DNA of 64,000 nt from Flavobacterium macacae (GTDB lineage: Bacteria > Bacteroidota > Bacteroidia > Flavobacteriales > Flavobacteriaceae): assembly GCF_003865365.1 (NCBI RefSeq), contig NZ_RQVR01000015.1, positions 1 through 64,000 of the forward strand. Direction: 5' to 3'. The position numbers and the translations under genes were made by a program. This document shows, piece by piece, positions 23,313 through 33,378 of the stretch. The notes beneath the pieces are model-generated. The model worked only from the letters and a program-made list of their open reading frames with translations. It was not told the origin of the DNA and made no database searches. The stretch's first letter is position 1; each line of letters starts with the position of its first letter.

Positions 23313-25532
23313 TTAATTCTTATTAATCCGCGTCACTTTATCAATACCGTCAATCTTTTTAATATTGTCAATCAACTTCTTCAATATCGTATTGTTTTGG
23401 ACGATAACCACCACTTGTCCGTTGAAAATTCCCGCGTCACCGCTCAATGAAATGCTTTGGATATTCACGTGCATATTGTTTGAAATCACTTTGGTCAGCT
23501 CGTTCGTTAATCCTAACGTGTCCATTCCGGTAATGTTTAAAATTGCCTTGAATTCTTGCTGTGACGAGTCAATCCATTTAGCTTGGATGATTCGATACGC
23601 ATAATTCGATTGCAGGCTGATCGCATTTGGGCAATCTTTTTTGTGCACCTTAATTCCTTCGTTAATAGTCACAAAGCCAAAAACATCATCCCCTGGAATC
23701 GGGTTGCAGCACGTGGCCAGCTTATAATCTAATTTGTCTTGTTCTTTGCCGAAAACCAGCATGTCATAATTGTTGCTGATTTCGGGTTTATTGATCACTT
23801 CTGGCGAAGAGTTATGCGTACGTTTCATTTTGTTTTTGAAAAAATTCATAAACGTGTTGCTCTTTTGAGCCGCATAATCTTTTAGCTGCTGGTTGTCGAT
23901 CGCGCCGATTCCAACACGGTAAAAAAGATCCAAGCTGGTTTTTAACTTGAAAAAATTCACCAATTCATTCACCGAAGTTTCATTTAAGGTAATTTTTAAA
24001 TGGCGTAATTTTCGGGTTAAGAGTTCTTTTCCGTCTTCGGCTGTTTTTTTGGTGTTCTCGTTCAAGACATTTTTAATCTTGGTTTTTGCACGTGAAGTAG
24101 TGACGTAATCCAGCCAGTGCATTGTCGGTTTTTGATTCGGAGACGTGATAATTTCAATTTGGTCACCGCTGTTCAAAACGTGATTCAGCGGTACCAATTT
24201 TCCGTTCACTCTTGTTCCTCTTGTTTTGATTCCGATTTCAGAGTGAATACTAAAGGCAAAATCTAAAGAAGTTGCGCCTTTTGGCAACGATTTTATTTCT
24301 CCTTTCGGCGTAAAAACATAAATTTCCTTGGAATATAGATTCAGTTTAAAATCTTCCACAAAATCCACGGCATTCGTCGAAGCATTTTCCAAAGCTTCTT
24401 TCAGTAGATTGAGCCAAGTGTCCAGACCGTGCTCTTCATTGCCGCCCTGTTTGTATTTGTAATGTGCGGCGTAGCCTTTTTCTGCAATTTCGTCCATTCT
24501 TTCACTTCGAACCTGAATTTCGACCCAGCGCCCTTTCGGTCCCATAACGGTAATGTGGAGCGCTTCATATCCCGTTGATTTAGGCGAAGAAATCCAGTCG
24601 CGCAGACGGCTGGGGCTCGGGCGGTAATGGTCAGTTACGATAGAATATATTTTCCAGGCAAAGAATTTTTCTTCGTTTGGTTCAGCTTTGTAAATAATTC
24701 GAAGGGCAAATTTGTCATACACTTCATCAAAAGTAACGCCTTGCGCCAGCATCTTTTTTCGGATAGAAAATATCGATTTAGGTCGTCCCTTGATCGTGTA
24801 TTCCACACCTTCGGCATCTAAAGATTCTTTTAAGACATCAGAAATCGACTTGATATATTCGTCCTGCTGTTCTTTGGTTTCCTTGATTTTGCTGACAATA
24901 TCATTGTAAACATTGGGTTCTGTGTATTTTAAACCCAAATCTTCCAACTGGTTTTTGATATTGTAAAGTCCCAAGCGATGGGCGAGCGGTGCATAAATAT
25001 AAAGGGTTTCCGAAGCTATTTTGGCCTGCTTGTAATCGACCATCGATTCCATCGTCTGCATATTGTGCAAACGGTCGGCGATTTTAATCAAGATCACGCG
25101 GACGTCGTCATTTAAGGTCAAGAGCATTTTACGGAAATTTTCCGCCTGCATTGAAATCTCGTTGTCTGTTTTAACTTGGGCGATTTTGGTCAAGCCTTCC
25201 ACAATCTTCGCGATCTTAGGATTGAACATTTTTTCAATGTCTTCTACAGTAATATCGGTGTCTTCCACAACATCGTGCATCAACGCCGCCGCAATGGAAG
25301 TCGCGCCCAAACCAATTTCTGATGCCACAATTTTTGCCACAGCTATGGGATGGAAAATATATGCTTCCCCTGATTTTCTTCTTTGGTCTTTGTGCGCATC
25401 GACCGCCACGTCAAATGCCTTTCGGATTAATTTTTTATCATCATCCGAAAGCGTTTGGTAACTGATACGCAAAAGTTTTTTGTATTCCCTTGCGATTGCT
25501 TTGTTTTCCTGTTCAATATCAATCTCGACCAT
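23313..25532 (-). CDS. Bifunctional (p)ppGpp synthetase/hydrolase, RelA/SpoT family
   Basis: The 739-residue enzyme makes and degrades the alarmone (p)ppGpp. Domains in order: HD hydrolase (about 45-200, with FHPIAVA and the intact MHDVVEDT metal motif), synthetase (about 250-370, SIRKKM and YDKFALRIIY), TGS (about 405-465, IYVFTPKGEI), a zinc-finger-like region (CCNPIPGDD ... HKKDCPNA near 640) and a C-terminal ACT domain. The intact HD motif argues for hydrolase activity, so it is SpoT-like or Rel-like rather than a RelA synthetase only. It starts at ATG 25532; a TTG-N20-TACTTTAG promoter-like pair lies upstream. Confidence 0.95.
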   Translation of the reverse strand: MVEIDIEQENKAIAREYKKLLRISYQTLSDDDKKLIRKAFDVAVDAHKDQRRKSGEAYIFHPIAVAKIVASEIGLGATSIAAALMHDVVEDTDITVEDIEKMFNPKIAKIVEGLTKIAQVKTDNEISMQAENFRKMLLTLNDDVRVILIKIADRLHNMQTMESMVDYKQAKIASETLYIYAPLAHRLGLYNIKNQLEDLGLKYTEPNVYNDIVSKIKETKEQQDEYIKSISDVLKESLDAEGVEYTIKGRPKSIFSIRKKMLAQGVTFDEVYDKFALRIIYKAEPNEEKFFAWKIYSIVTDHYRPSPSRLRDWISSPKSTGYEALHITVMGPKGRWVEIQVRSERMDEIAEKGYAAHYKYKQGGNEEHGLDTWLNLLKEALENASTNAVDFVEDFKLNLYSKEIYVFTPKGEIKSLPKGATSLDFAFSIHSEIGIKTRGTRVNGKLVPLNHVLNSGDQIEIITSPNQKPTMHWLDYVTTSRAKTKIKNVLNENTKKTAEDGKELLTRKLRHLKITLNETSVNELVNFFKLKTSLDLFYRVGIGAIDNQQLKDYAAQKSNTFMNFFKNKMKRTHNSSPEVINKPEISNNYDMLVFGKEQDKLDYKLATCCNPIPGDDVFGFVTINEGIKVHKKDCPNAISLQSNYAYRIIQAKWIDSSQQEFKAILNITGMDTLGLTNELTKVISNNMHVNIQSISLSGDAGIFNGQVVVIVQNNTILKKLIDNIKKIDGIDKVTRINKN

Positions 25533-25611
25533 GGCGTTTGAAATGTTTGTTTGTTACTGCCTAAAGTAAAATAAAGTTTTGGATTGTGCAATATGTATGT
25601 TAAAATCTATC

Positions 25612-25647
25612 AAAACAAAAACCGCTCCAAATTGGGCGGTTTTTTGT
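25612..25647 (-). terminator. Terminator of the serine hydrolase gene
   Basis: AAAACCGC (25617-25624) pairs with GCGGTTTT (25636-25643), extended by CC/GG, with a T-run on the minus strand, 26 bp after the stop at 25674. Confidence 0.8.
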
Positions 25648-25673
25648 TAGAAATGAGTCTGTTTTTTTAAATC

Positions 25674-27194
25674 TTATTGGGTTTTGAAAAAGTGCAAATC
25701 TTGAAAATCATAACTGAAATCCGTTGAAGGCGAAATCGGCTTCATCTTGAATTCTGAATTGTTGTTTTCGAAAAAAATGTGTGCATCGGCGTGGAAATAA
25801 CGGTTGTCCCATTTGACCACAAAATTTGTGTCTTTGTAAAAAAAGATTTCACCTGACAATTGCGGAGAGCGTTTTGAAGCAAAATACAATTTTCCTTTCT
25901 TTTCAGAAATTACAACTTCACCCAGCCAGTTGTCTTTGTACGTTCCGATGTATTTCTGAAAATCAATTTTTTGCTTTTTGTTTTTCGCAACAGCGGCCCA
26001 AACTTCTTCGGTTACCTTATCCGCTTTTTCTTCCGAAGCTTTTGCTTTTTTGCTGAAATCAGCAATGTGGTCAATAGGTTCGATTCCTAAATAACTGTCT
26101 TTAATGGTGTTTGTAATTGCACTAAAGGCGGCACCGGATTGTTGGTTGGTCAAAACAATTATTCCTAAATTTAATTCTGGAATTAAAGTCACTTGCGTCA
26201 CGATGCCTTCCAAACCGCCGGTGTGCGAAACTTGCAATTTTCCTTTGACATCGGTAATTTGCCAGCCTAAACCATACGATTTAAACAATGAATTATAAGG
26301 AGCCATAGTTTTATTTGGCATCAAAGTTTGTGGCGTCCACATTTCGGTGTGTTGTTTCTCAGAAATTAATTGTTTTCCATTAAATTTTCCTTTGTTCAAC
26401 TGCATAATTGCCCATTTGCTCATATCGTTTACGCTGGAATATATTCCGGCAGCGGCATCAAAAGTGGTGTTTTTGTAACGCGTAATTACTTTTAATTTTC
26501 CGTCAATCGGAACGTGTGGCGCGATTACGTTTGAAGTGTCTTTCACTCGAATCCAAGTAGAACCTGAATTTTGCATTCCCAATGGAGAGAAAAAACGAGT
26601 TTCAACAAATTCATTCCAAGTCTGACCACTGACTCTGTGAACCACTTCGCCAGCAATTATGTACAAAAGGTTGTCATAATCATATTTGGTTCTAAATCCT
26701 GAAACCGGCTTTAAATACTGAATATTTTCGATGATATCTTTTGCTTTAAAATCTGATCCATCCGGCCAAATCATTAAATCTCCAGCGCCAAGACCAAGTC
26801 CGCTTCGGTGAGTCAGCAAATCTCTGATGGTAAATTCAGCGGTTACATAATCGTTATACATTTTAAAATTCGGCAGGTATTTCACGACTTTATCATCCCA
26901 ATTTATTTTACCTTCATCAACTAAAATCGCCAAAGAAGCGCTTGTAAAAGCCTTGCTGTTAGACGCAATTCCGAACAATGTATTTTCATCTACTTTTTCT
27001 TTCGTAATGATTGATTTTACGCCATAACCTTTAGAATGGATTACTTTTCCGTCTTTTATTACTGCAACAGCGATTCCAGGAACGTCAAATGTTGTTAATG
27101 TTTTGGCAACAACTTCGTCAATCTGAGAAGAAGTAATTTGGGCAAAACTATTTAAAGAAAATAATAATCCTGCTAATGCTATTTTGTATTTCAT
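25674..27194 (-). CDS. Serine hydrolase, beta-lactamase class C family, with DUF3471 domain
   Basis: The 506-residue exported enzyme has signal peptide 1-19 (MKYKIALAGLL ... SFAQ). The beta-lactamase/DD-peptidase-like domain has SNSK near 79 (catalytic Ser and Lys), YDN near 175 and HTGG near 330. The C-terminal 100 residues are a DUF3471 beta domain (DFQKYIGTYKDNWLGEV). Homologues act as esterases or D-aminopeptidases; resistance should not be inferred. The frame extends upstream to 27242, which would overlap the previous gene by 29 bp and place 16 residues before the signal peptide, so ATG 27194 is preferred. Confidence 0.88.
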   Translation of the reverse strand: MKYKIALAGLLFSLNSFAQITSSQIDEVVAKTLTTFDVPGIAVAVIKDGKVIHSKGYGVKSIITKEKVDENTLFGIASNSKAFTSASLAILVDEGKINWDDKVVKYLPNFKMYNDYVTAEFTIRDLLTHRSGLGLGAGDLMIWPDGSDFKAKDIIENIQYLKPVSGFRTKYDYDNLLYIIAGEVVHRVSGQTWNEFVETRFFSPLGMQNSGSTWIRVKDTSNVIAPHVPIDGKLKVITRYKNTTFDAAAGIYSSVNDMSKWAIMQLNKGKFNGKQLISEKQHTEMWTPQTLMPNKTMAPYNSLFKSYGLGWQITDVKGKLQVSHTGGLEGIVTQVTLIPELNLGIIVLTNQQSGAAFSAITNTIKDSYLGIEPIDHIADFSKKAKASEEKADKVTEEVWAAVAKNKKQKIDFQKYIGTYKDNWLGEVVISEKKGKLYFASKRSPQLSGEIFFYKDTNFVVKWDNRYFHADAHIFFENNNSEFKMKPISPSTDFSYDFQDLHFFKTQ

Positions 27195-27213
27195 AATGTT
27201 AAAAATTGGAAAA

Positions 27214-27999
27214 TTAAAAACCGCGTTGTCTTTTTGCTTCAAAAATTAAAATCGCTGCTGCAACCGAAACATTCATGGAGTCGATGGCGCCTTGCATCGG
27301 GATGATGATATTTTGAGTGGCATTATCGCGCCATTCTTGCGTCAAGCCCGTAGCTTCTGTTCCAACAACCAAAGCCGTTGGCGTGGTGTAATTTTGGGTG
27401 TGGTAACCCGTTGAGTTTTGTAAAGTCGCGCAATAAATGCTGATGTTTTTATCTTTCAAGAAAGCGATAATTTCTTCAGTAGTTCCGGTAGCGATGTTAT
27501 TTGTAAAAAGACAGCCGACGCTGGAACGCACAATATTTGGATTAAACATATCGCTTTTTGGGTTGGCGATAATTACAGCGTCCAAGTTTGCGGCATCAGC
27601 CGTTCGTAGAATTGCACCGATATTTCCTGGTTTCTCAGGAGCTTCTGCCACAAGAATTAATGGGTTTTCTCCTAAATTTAATGCTGCTAAAGAAAGGTTT
27701 TTAGATTTTGCAATGGCAAGAATTCCTTCGGTTGTATCGCGATACGCCAATTTTTGATAGACCTCTTTGCTGATTTCAATTAATTCTGCCGAACGTGAAA
27801 TTTTTTTAGCCTGCACTTCAGAACTGATTTCTGGCAAAAATAAAATGGTTTCAATTTCATAACCGCCTTTTTGCGCTAACTCAATTTCGCGTTGGCCTTC
27901 AATCAAAAAAGTTCCGGATTGTTTTCTGGCTTTTGATTTTTCCTGAAGTAAAACCAGCGATTTTATAAAAGGATTTTGGACAGAAGTGATTTGTTTCAA
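27214..27999 (-). CDS. TrmH/SpoU family RNA 2'-O-methyltransferase
   Basis: The 261-residue SPOUT methyltransferase transfers methyl from S-adenosylmethionine to a ribose 2'-OH in rRNA or tRNA. It has an N-terminal substrate-binding domain (1-95) with FLIEGQREIELA, then motif 1 (EKPGNIGAILRTADA near 122), motif 2 (VVGTEATGL near 211) and motif 3 (MNVSVAAAILIFEAKRQR at the C terminus), which together form the trefoil knot. The exact RNA target is not deducible. The serine hydrolase gene follows after 19 bp and may be co-transcribed. Confidence 0.9.
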   Translation of the reverse strand: MKQITSVQNPFIKSLVLLQEKSKARKQSGTFLIEGQREIELAQKGGYEIETILFLPEISSEVQAKKISRSAELIEISKEVYQKLAYRDTTEGILAIAKSKNLSLAALNLGENPLILVAEAPEKPGNIGAILRTADAANLDAVIIANPKSDMFNPNIVRSSVGCLFTNNIATGTTEEIIAFLKDKNISIYCATLQNSTGYHTQNYTTPTALVVGTEATGLTQEWRDNATQNIIIPMQGAIDSMNVSVAAAILIFEAKRQRGF

Positions 28000-28070
28000 A
28001 ATTATTGTATCTGAGTTTTTAGGATGCTAAGATACTAAGATTTCTAAAATCATAAATCTAAAATCATAAA

Positions 28071-29402
28071 TTATAAAATTCCTCTCGCCTTAATTTCCAA
28101 ATATTTATTAATGGTATCTAAAGTAAGATTTTCAGGTTGTGTCAAGACAGAATAGATTCCGTATTTTTTCAATTCGTTGACAATCAAACGCTTTTCAAAT
28201 GCAAATTTTTCAGCTATGACTTTGTCATAAACTTCTTGAATCGTGACAGCTTTTGAATTGATAATTTCGTTTAATTCTGTATTTTGGAAGAAAACCACAA
28301 CCAGCAAATGGCTTTTTGCAATTCCTTTTAAATAAGGGAGTTGGCGATGCAAACTATCTAAAGTTTCGAAATTGGTGTATAAAATAATCAAGCTTCGTTG
28401 GTTGATATTCTTCTTGATATCAGCGTACAATCGGCTGTAATCGCTTTCAAAAAAGTCGGTTTTTATGTTGTACAAACTTTCCAGAATCTTTTGCATCTGC
28501 GATGAACGTTTTTCGGCAACGACACGATTTTCTACTTTTTTAGAAAAGGCAAACATTCCGGCTTTGTCTTGTTTTTTCAAGATTACATTTGACAAAACTA
28601 AAGTCGCATTGATCGCATAATCCAATAAACTCAAGCCGTTGAAAGGCATTTTCATCACACGGCCTTTGTCAATCGCCATATAAATCGACTGGGATTTTTC
28701 GTCTTGAAACTGATTCACCATCAACGAATTTTTCTTTGCCGTAGCTTTCCAATTCAAGGTTCTGATGTCATCGCCTTGCACATATTCTTTGATTTGCTCA
28801 AATTCCATGGTGTGGCCGATTCGCCTGATTTTTTTTACGCCATATTGAAATAAATTATTCGAAAAAGCCATCAAATAATACTTTCTTAATTGAATGTAAG
28901 AAGGGTAGGTCGGAACCATTTGATTTTTGTTAAACGTAAATCTTCGGGAAATTAATTTCAATGGAGAAATTACATAAATATTCAAATTTCCGAAAACATA
29001 TTCGCCACGTTCCGTCGGGCGAAGATAATATTGAATGTCGTCTTGCGAAGTCGCTTTTATTTTTCGCTTAATTTCAAAATTACGGACTTGAAACTGTTCC
29101 GGAATTTCATCAATAATCTTTACGCCAATCGGGAAGGTGTAATAATTTTTGATATTAATTCCGATGGCATTTTCGTCGCCATTAGACAGTTTTTCTGGAG
29201 CGATTCGAGTTCCGTCAATTCCATTTTTAGCCAAGAACAAAATCAAAATATCCATCAGCACAAAAGCAATGAGAATCAACAGCAAATAGCCCGCAGCGCC
29301 AAGCAAAGCCGGAAAAATAAAGGCAATGCAATAGAGAATTCCCACGCCAATCAGCGCGTAAAAGAAAAAATTGTTGATGTATAAGCTTTTAAAAAAGTTC
29401 AA
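28071..29402 (-). CDS. DUF58 domain-containing protein
   Basis: The 443-residue protein has two N-terminal membrane helices (about 12-60), an immunoglobulin-like segment and the DUF58 signature GDDIRTLNWKATAKK near 212, followed by a VWA-like C-terminal half (YMAIDKGR). DUF58 proteins are regularly encoded beside MoxR ATPases and are thought to be their clients or adaptors. It is the last gene of the operon starting at 34343; the MoxR stop lies only 2 bp upstream. The function is inferred from context. Confidence 0.9.
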   Translation of the reverse strand: MNFFKSLYINNFFFYALIGVGILYCIAFIFPALLGAAGYLLLILIAFVLMDILILFLAKNGIDGTRIAPEKLSNGDENAIGINIKNYYTFPIGVKIIDEIPEQFQVRNFEIKRKIKATSQDDIQYYLRPTERGEYVFGNLNIYVISPLKLISRRFTFNKNQMVPTYPSYIQLRKYYLMAFSNNLFQYGVKKIRRIGHTMEFEQIKEYVQGDDIRTLNWKATAKKNSLMVNQFQDEKSQSIYMAIDKGRVMKMPFNGLSLLDYAINATLVLSNVILKKQDKAGMFAFSKKVENRVVAEKRSSQMQKILESLYNIKTDFFESDYSRLYADIKKNINQRSLIILYTNFETLDSLHRQLPYLKGIAKSHLLVVVFFQNTELNEIINSKAVTIQEVYDKVIAEKFAFEKRLIVNELKKYGIYSVLTQPENLTLDTINKYLEIKARGIL

Positions 29403-29404
29403 AA

Positions 29405-30421
29405 TTATCTAGGTATTTCGATTGCTTCAATAACTTGTTTTATGATTTGGGTACTTGTGATTCCTTCCATTTCACGTTCTGGAGTGACGATAACTCGGTG
29501 CTGCAAAACCGGAACCGCGGCTTCTTTAATATCTTCTGGCGTTACAAAATCACGACCGCGAATGGCCGCATATCCTTTTGCCGCATTTAAAATGGCAATG
29601 GATGCGCGAGGTGAAGCGCCAAGATACAAAAATGCATTTTCACGAGTGTTCACAACCAATTTTGCGATGTATTCTAAAAGTTGCGGTTCTACGATAATTT
29701 GCTTTACCAACGCTTGGTATTTCTGAATTTCTTCCGAAGTTAGAACGGTTTTGATATTGTCTAATTTTCCGTGGTTTTGTAACGAATGTTCTTTTTGGAT
29801 GATCAGAATTTCTTCTGCTAACTTTGGATAATCAATGTTTATTTTGAACAAGAAACGGTCCAGTTGCGCTTCAGGCAAACGATAGGTTCCTTCTTGCTCG
29901 ATTGGATTTTGCGTAGCAATTACCAAAAACGGCGCGTCTAAAACATAACGCGTTCCGTCCATTGTGATTTGGCGCTCTTCCATCACTTCAAATAAAGCGG
30001 CCTGTGTTTTTGCAGGAGCACGGTTGATTTCGTCAATTAAAACCAAATTCGAGAAAATCGGACCTTTTTTGAACTCAAACTCCGACTTTTTTAAGTCATA
30101 AACCGAAGTTCCTAAAATGTCTGACGGCATCAAATCGGGTGTGAATTGAATTCTGCTGAAGTTGATATTCAGTGTCTTTGCCAATAATTTTGCCGTAATT
30201 GTTTTGGCAACTCCAGGAACTCCTTCTAACAAAACGTGTCCGTTTGAAAGAATGGCAACCAAAAGCTGGTCAATCATTTTGTGCTGTCCCACAATCACGC
30301 TTCCGATTTCTGCCCTGATTTTTTCAATGCTTTCTTGTAATGGATTTAAGTCGATTCGCGTTGTGAAATTTACATTTTCTGATTTAACTTCGTTCGGATT
30401 ATTTTCTATATTTTCTTCCAT
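29405..30421 (-). CDS. MoxR family AAA+ ATPase
   Basis: The 338-residue AAA+ ATPase has Walker A (GVPGVAKT near 70), Walker B (LVLIDEINRAP near 127), sensor 1 (IATQNPIEQEGTY) and a C-terminal lid with sensor 2 (GASPRAS). MoxR proteins act as chaperones, often for VWA-domain or metal-dependent proteins at the membrane. It sits between the DUF4350 gene (14-bp gap) and the DUF58 gene (2-bp gap). It is cytoplasmic and likely works with the membrane proteins of this operon. Confidence 0.94.
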   Translation of the reverse strand: MEENIENNPNEVKSENVNFTTRIDLNPLQESIEKIRAEIGSVIVGQHKMIDQLLVAILSNGHVLLEGVPGVAKTITAKLLAKTLNINFSRIQFTPDLMPSDILGTSVYDLKKSEFEFKKGPIFSNLVLIDEINRAPAKTQAALFEVMEERQITMDGTRYVLDAPFLVIATQNPIEQEGTYRLPEAQLDRFLFKINIDYPKLAEEILIIQKEHSLQNHGKLDNIKTVLTSEEIQKYQALVKQIIVEPQLLEYIAKLVVNTRENAFLYLGASPRASIAILNAAKGYAAIRGRDFVTPEDIKEAAVPVLQHRVIVTPEREMEGITSTQIIKQVIEAIEIPR

Positions 30422-30435
30422 TTTTATAAATTGGA

Positions 30436-31659
30436 TTAAGATTCTTTAGTATCGTTTTCTTTTGCAAAAATCTTTTCAATTGCCGTATTTAAGGCAATCA
30501 AATCAGATTCAATGCTTTGGTGGTAATTTTTTCGGTATTGATTAATCAAATAAATCGCACGATTAATATCTTCTATTTTTTTGCCTGTTTTTTGCTGTAA
30601 TTTTTTCTCAAAATTTTCATCCAAGACCGTGGTATCCAAAAGATACTCATTTCTAACTTTTTCTAAGAAATAAATGGTTTTCTTTTCAATAATATTATCG
30701 TGGTTTCCTTCTTGAAAATACAAATTTCCGATGGTTTTGGTAAAATCAACGGTCGTGTTTTCTAACGGTTTTAGTATTGGAATAATTCGTTGTTTTCGCT
30801 TTGCATTAAAAATTGCAAAAAACAATAATCCAAAAATAAGAATGTACCAAGCACCTTTCAACGCAGGCTGGCTCAAAATATAGCGCATCTGGGAATTTGA
30901 AATCACTTCACCTGATTGATTTTTCAAAAGCCAATAAATATCTCCTTCAGTATACCCCAATAAACTTGCGACATAATCAGCATTTTTATTTTTTAAGAGA
31001 TGATAATTCGTGAAAACATTGGGTTGTGTGTGGAGGTAAATTTCGCCTTTTCCGTAAGGGATTTTGATAAAATTGACCTGTTTTTCTTTTTTATGGCCTT
31101 GATAACCCAGAACTGTGGTGGTTAATGTGTCAATTTTATTGAAATAAGAATTACTGGCGCCAATGGCAATGTTGTACTTCGTCGGATTTAATTTTGGATT
31201 GGCTGTCCAAGCAAAAATCGTATCCGAATTGATGAATTTTGACGAGTATTCAAACTTCAGGCTGTCCATTAATTTCTGTGGAAAATTCGAGGAACTGATG
31301 AAAACTTTGTTTCCGTGATCCGCAAAATATAAGATTTCTTGAGTCGATTCGTCATCAATCAAGTACTCTTTTGAAACAGAAAGAACTGTTCCTTTTACGG
31401 TATAAGTATTGATCAAAGTGTCATAATCGTATTTTTCTTCAAAATATTCATAAGCCGTTTCCTTGATTCGATTTACTTTTTGATCCTTAAAAATCCCCTT
31501 GCTTTCTTCGTTAAAAACATAAAGTCCAAACGGAATTTTGTCACTGATATCAAACGTCGGTGTCCAATTAATCGGTTTTGGTCGCGTGGCGTCAATATAA
31601 ATTATGCCTATTAACAGCAGTACCAAAAAAACAATATATATTTTAATAGTTCTGTTCAT
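30436..31659 (-). CDS. DUF4350 domain-containing membrane protein
   Basis: The 407-residue protein has an N-terminal membrane helix (6-24), an extracytoplasmic DUF4350-like domain (about 35-265, including GKGEIYLHTQPNVFTNYHLL), a second helix (about 272-290) and a cytoplasmic helical tail of about 115 residues. Its start overlaps the stop of the DUF4129 gene (TAATG), indicating translational coupling. DUF4350 proteins are typical members of MoxR clusters, and the biochemical role is unknown. Confidence 0.85.
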   Translation of the reverse strand: MNRTIKIYIVFLVLLLIGIIYIDATRPKPINWTPTFDISDKIPFGLYVFNEESKGIFKDQKVNRIKETAYEYFEEKYDYDTLINTYTVKGTVLSVSKEYLIDDESTQEILYFADHGNKVFISSSNFPQKLMDSLKFEYSSKFINSDTIFAWTANPKLNPTKYNIAIGASNSYFNKIDTLTTTVLGYQGHKKEKQVNFIKIPYGKGEIYLHTQPNVFTNYHLLKNKNADYVASLLGYTEGDIYWLLKNQSGEVISNSQMRYILSQPALKGAWYILIFGLLFFAIFNAKRKQRIIPILKPLENTTVDFTKTIGNLYFQEGNHDNIIEKKTIYFLEKVRNEYLLDTTVLDENFEKKLQQKTGKKIEDINRAIYLINQYRKNYHQSIESDLIALNTAIEKIFAKENDTKES

Positions 31660-32429
31660 TATAAGCTTTTTATGGTTTTTTCGAATGATTTTACGGCTTT
31701 AGCCAGCATTTCTTCTTCCAATTTAAATTCTCCATACCAAATATAATTGTACAAATAAGAAAGGTAGGTGAATTCACCGCGCAACTTTTCGCTTTTTATT
31801 TCATAAATGTAATCTGAATTGGTTTTTTCAACATCCCAATCAATGATTTCTTTTTCGGCTAATTTTTTCAGAAGCCATAAATAATAATAACGAATCAGCA
31901 ATCGGTTTTCACCAGATTTAGTAGCTTCTTTGATCAATTTTTCAAAATCAACAAGATGTAAGTTTTTCTCGATTTCGTCATAATTGATTACTCTTTTATC
32001 TGAAGATTTACCGAAAACCCAACGACCTTCGCCATTCATAATTGCTTTTACGATGAGGTAAATTACAAATAAAATAACGCCAACAGCCAAGACTTTTAAA
32101 AGGATTTCTACAAAAGAAACCGAAGATCCTTCTGAACTGAAACTGAAAATTTTGCTAAGCCAATAGGCGAGCCAATCTAAAAAACGATCCCATGAATTTT
32201 TCTCTTTTATTTTCTTTTCATACTGAAAATCAGCGTCTGTATATTTTTCTTTAAAATCTTTCGGAAACGTTTTTGCTTTTACTGATGAGCTGTCAATCAA
32301 AATGTCTTTTTCTGTAAATTTTACAGCAACAGCAGTAGTGTCAATGGTTGGCGGAACATAAGACAGCGAATCTTGCCCAAAAGAATTTAGGCTTAAAAAA
32401 AGAAAAAGTAGGTATAAATATTTATTCAA
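31659..32429 (-). CDS. DUF4129 domain-containing protein
   Basis: The 256-residue protein has a signal peptide (1-19, LFLFLSLNSFGQ), a short extracytoplasmic segment, one membrane helix (about 106-131) and a C-terminal cytoplasmic domain with RYYYLWLLKKLAEK and KTNSDYIYEI characteristic of DUF4129. In DUF4129 proteins this part resembles a transglutaminase-associated tail. It overlaps the upstream gene by 8 bp and the downstream gene by 1 bp, so all three are probably translated together. Confidence 0.85.
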   Translation of the reverse strand: MNKYLYLLFLFLSLNSFGQDSLSYVPPTIDTTAVAVKFTEKDILIDSSSVKAKTFPKDFKEKYTDADFQYEKKIKEKNSWDRFLDWLAYWLSKIFSFSSEGSSVSFVEILLKVLAVGVILFVIYLIVKAIMNGEGRWVFGKSSDKRVINYDEIEKNLHLVDFEKLIKEATKSGENRLLIRYYYLWLLKKLAEKEIIDWDVEKTNSDYIYEIKSEKLRGEFTYLSYLYNYIWYGEFKLEEEMLAKAVKSFEKTIKSL

Positions 32430-33378
32430 AATGGTTTCCGATGCTATCTATTTCGTTAAAAGAAGATTTGTTTTCAAGGTGTTCGCGTCTGCTGTAATAA
32501 ATAAAGCCTTGGTTAATCATCAGCAAGTTATTGAAAACATAATGTAAAATCGTCGTAAATACAAAAAGAACGGTCATTACAATTCCCAGCCCGTTAAATG
32601 TTTCAGTTTGGGAAGCGCTATTTGTATCGGCAAAAGTAAAAATAAGCACCATAGAGATGATGTAAGGAACCATTGAAATGATGGTCATGGTCACCTGAAT
32701 GATCATATACATCAAAATTGTGGAGCCAACGATGGGCCAAAATTGCTTAAAAACAGCAGTAAAAGCTTTGCCCAGAGCGCTAAAAAAGCCATCGTTATTA
32801 TTGAGGTAATGGAAAAGTGTCAAGCTCATCAAGCTGAAAAGTAATGGAAAAGCAATTATGAGCAATGGAAACCCGATGATGATGAAACAAAGCAGTATTA
32901 AAATGGCAAAAACAATCATTAAAATAGGCGCCACAACAAAAAGCGAGATGATGAAAAACAACAAGATTCTTCCGGTTTTTGATTTTAAACCGATTAAAAT
33001 TTCCTTGGTAGAAAAATTAGCTCCGTTATTTTTTTCGTATTCCTGAAGATAAATGATTGGAAATGTAAAGTTTAAAAGCGTTAGCAGTAAAATCAAAATG
33101 GAAAGGACAAATCCGCCTAAAAGAATTAAACTGAAGTTGTCTTCAAAGAAAGAATTAAAATAATTGTACTGTGGATTTCCTGATGTACTTGCGATTTCAG
33201 AAAAAATCACTTCAAAATATACCTTTGAAATAAAATAAATAAAAACCGCTAGAAGGAGCAGTAAAACTCCCACAATGGTAAAATAGTTTTTCAAGAAATG
33301 TTTTCCATCTTTCTTGAAAAAATCAAAAGTATCGTTGAGATAATCGTTAAATTTTCTTTTTTTAAATAAGGCTATCAT
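32422..33378 (-). CDS. Polytopic membrane protein of the MoxR cluster
   Basis: The 318-residue protein has about six membrane helices, a charged N terminus (KKRKFNDYLNDTFDFFKKDGK) and a conserved-looking GLGIVM segment near the end. The frame is open upstream to 33477, but ATG 33378 overlaps the SpoIIM stop as ATGA, the usual coupling signal, and removes a run of 33 residues that are antisense-like within the previous gene. It resembles membrane domains of the glycerophosphodiester phosphodiesterase/DUF975 type only in layout, and no function is assigned. Confidence 0.8.
   Translation of the reverse strand: MIALFKKRKFNDYLNDTFDFFKKDGKHFLKNYFTIVGVLLLLLAVFIYFISKVYFEVIFSEIASTSGNPQYNYFNSFFEDNFSLILLGGFVLSILILLLTLLNFTFPIIYLQEYEKNNGANFSTKEILIGLKSKTGRILLFFIISLFVVAPILMIVFAILILLCFIIIGFPLLIIAFPLLFSLMSLTLFHYLNNNDGFFSALGKAFTAVFKQFWPIVGSTILMYMIIQVTMTIISMVPYIISMVLIFTFADTNSASQTETFNGLGIVMTVLFVFTTILHYVFNNLLMINQGFIYYSRREHLENKSSFNEIDSIGNHFE

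Noticed and set aside
25674..27242. Serine hydrolase as an antibiotic resistance beta-lactamase
   Set aside because: SxxK, YDN and HTG motifs are shared by esterases and peptidases; the DUF3471 fusion points to the latter.
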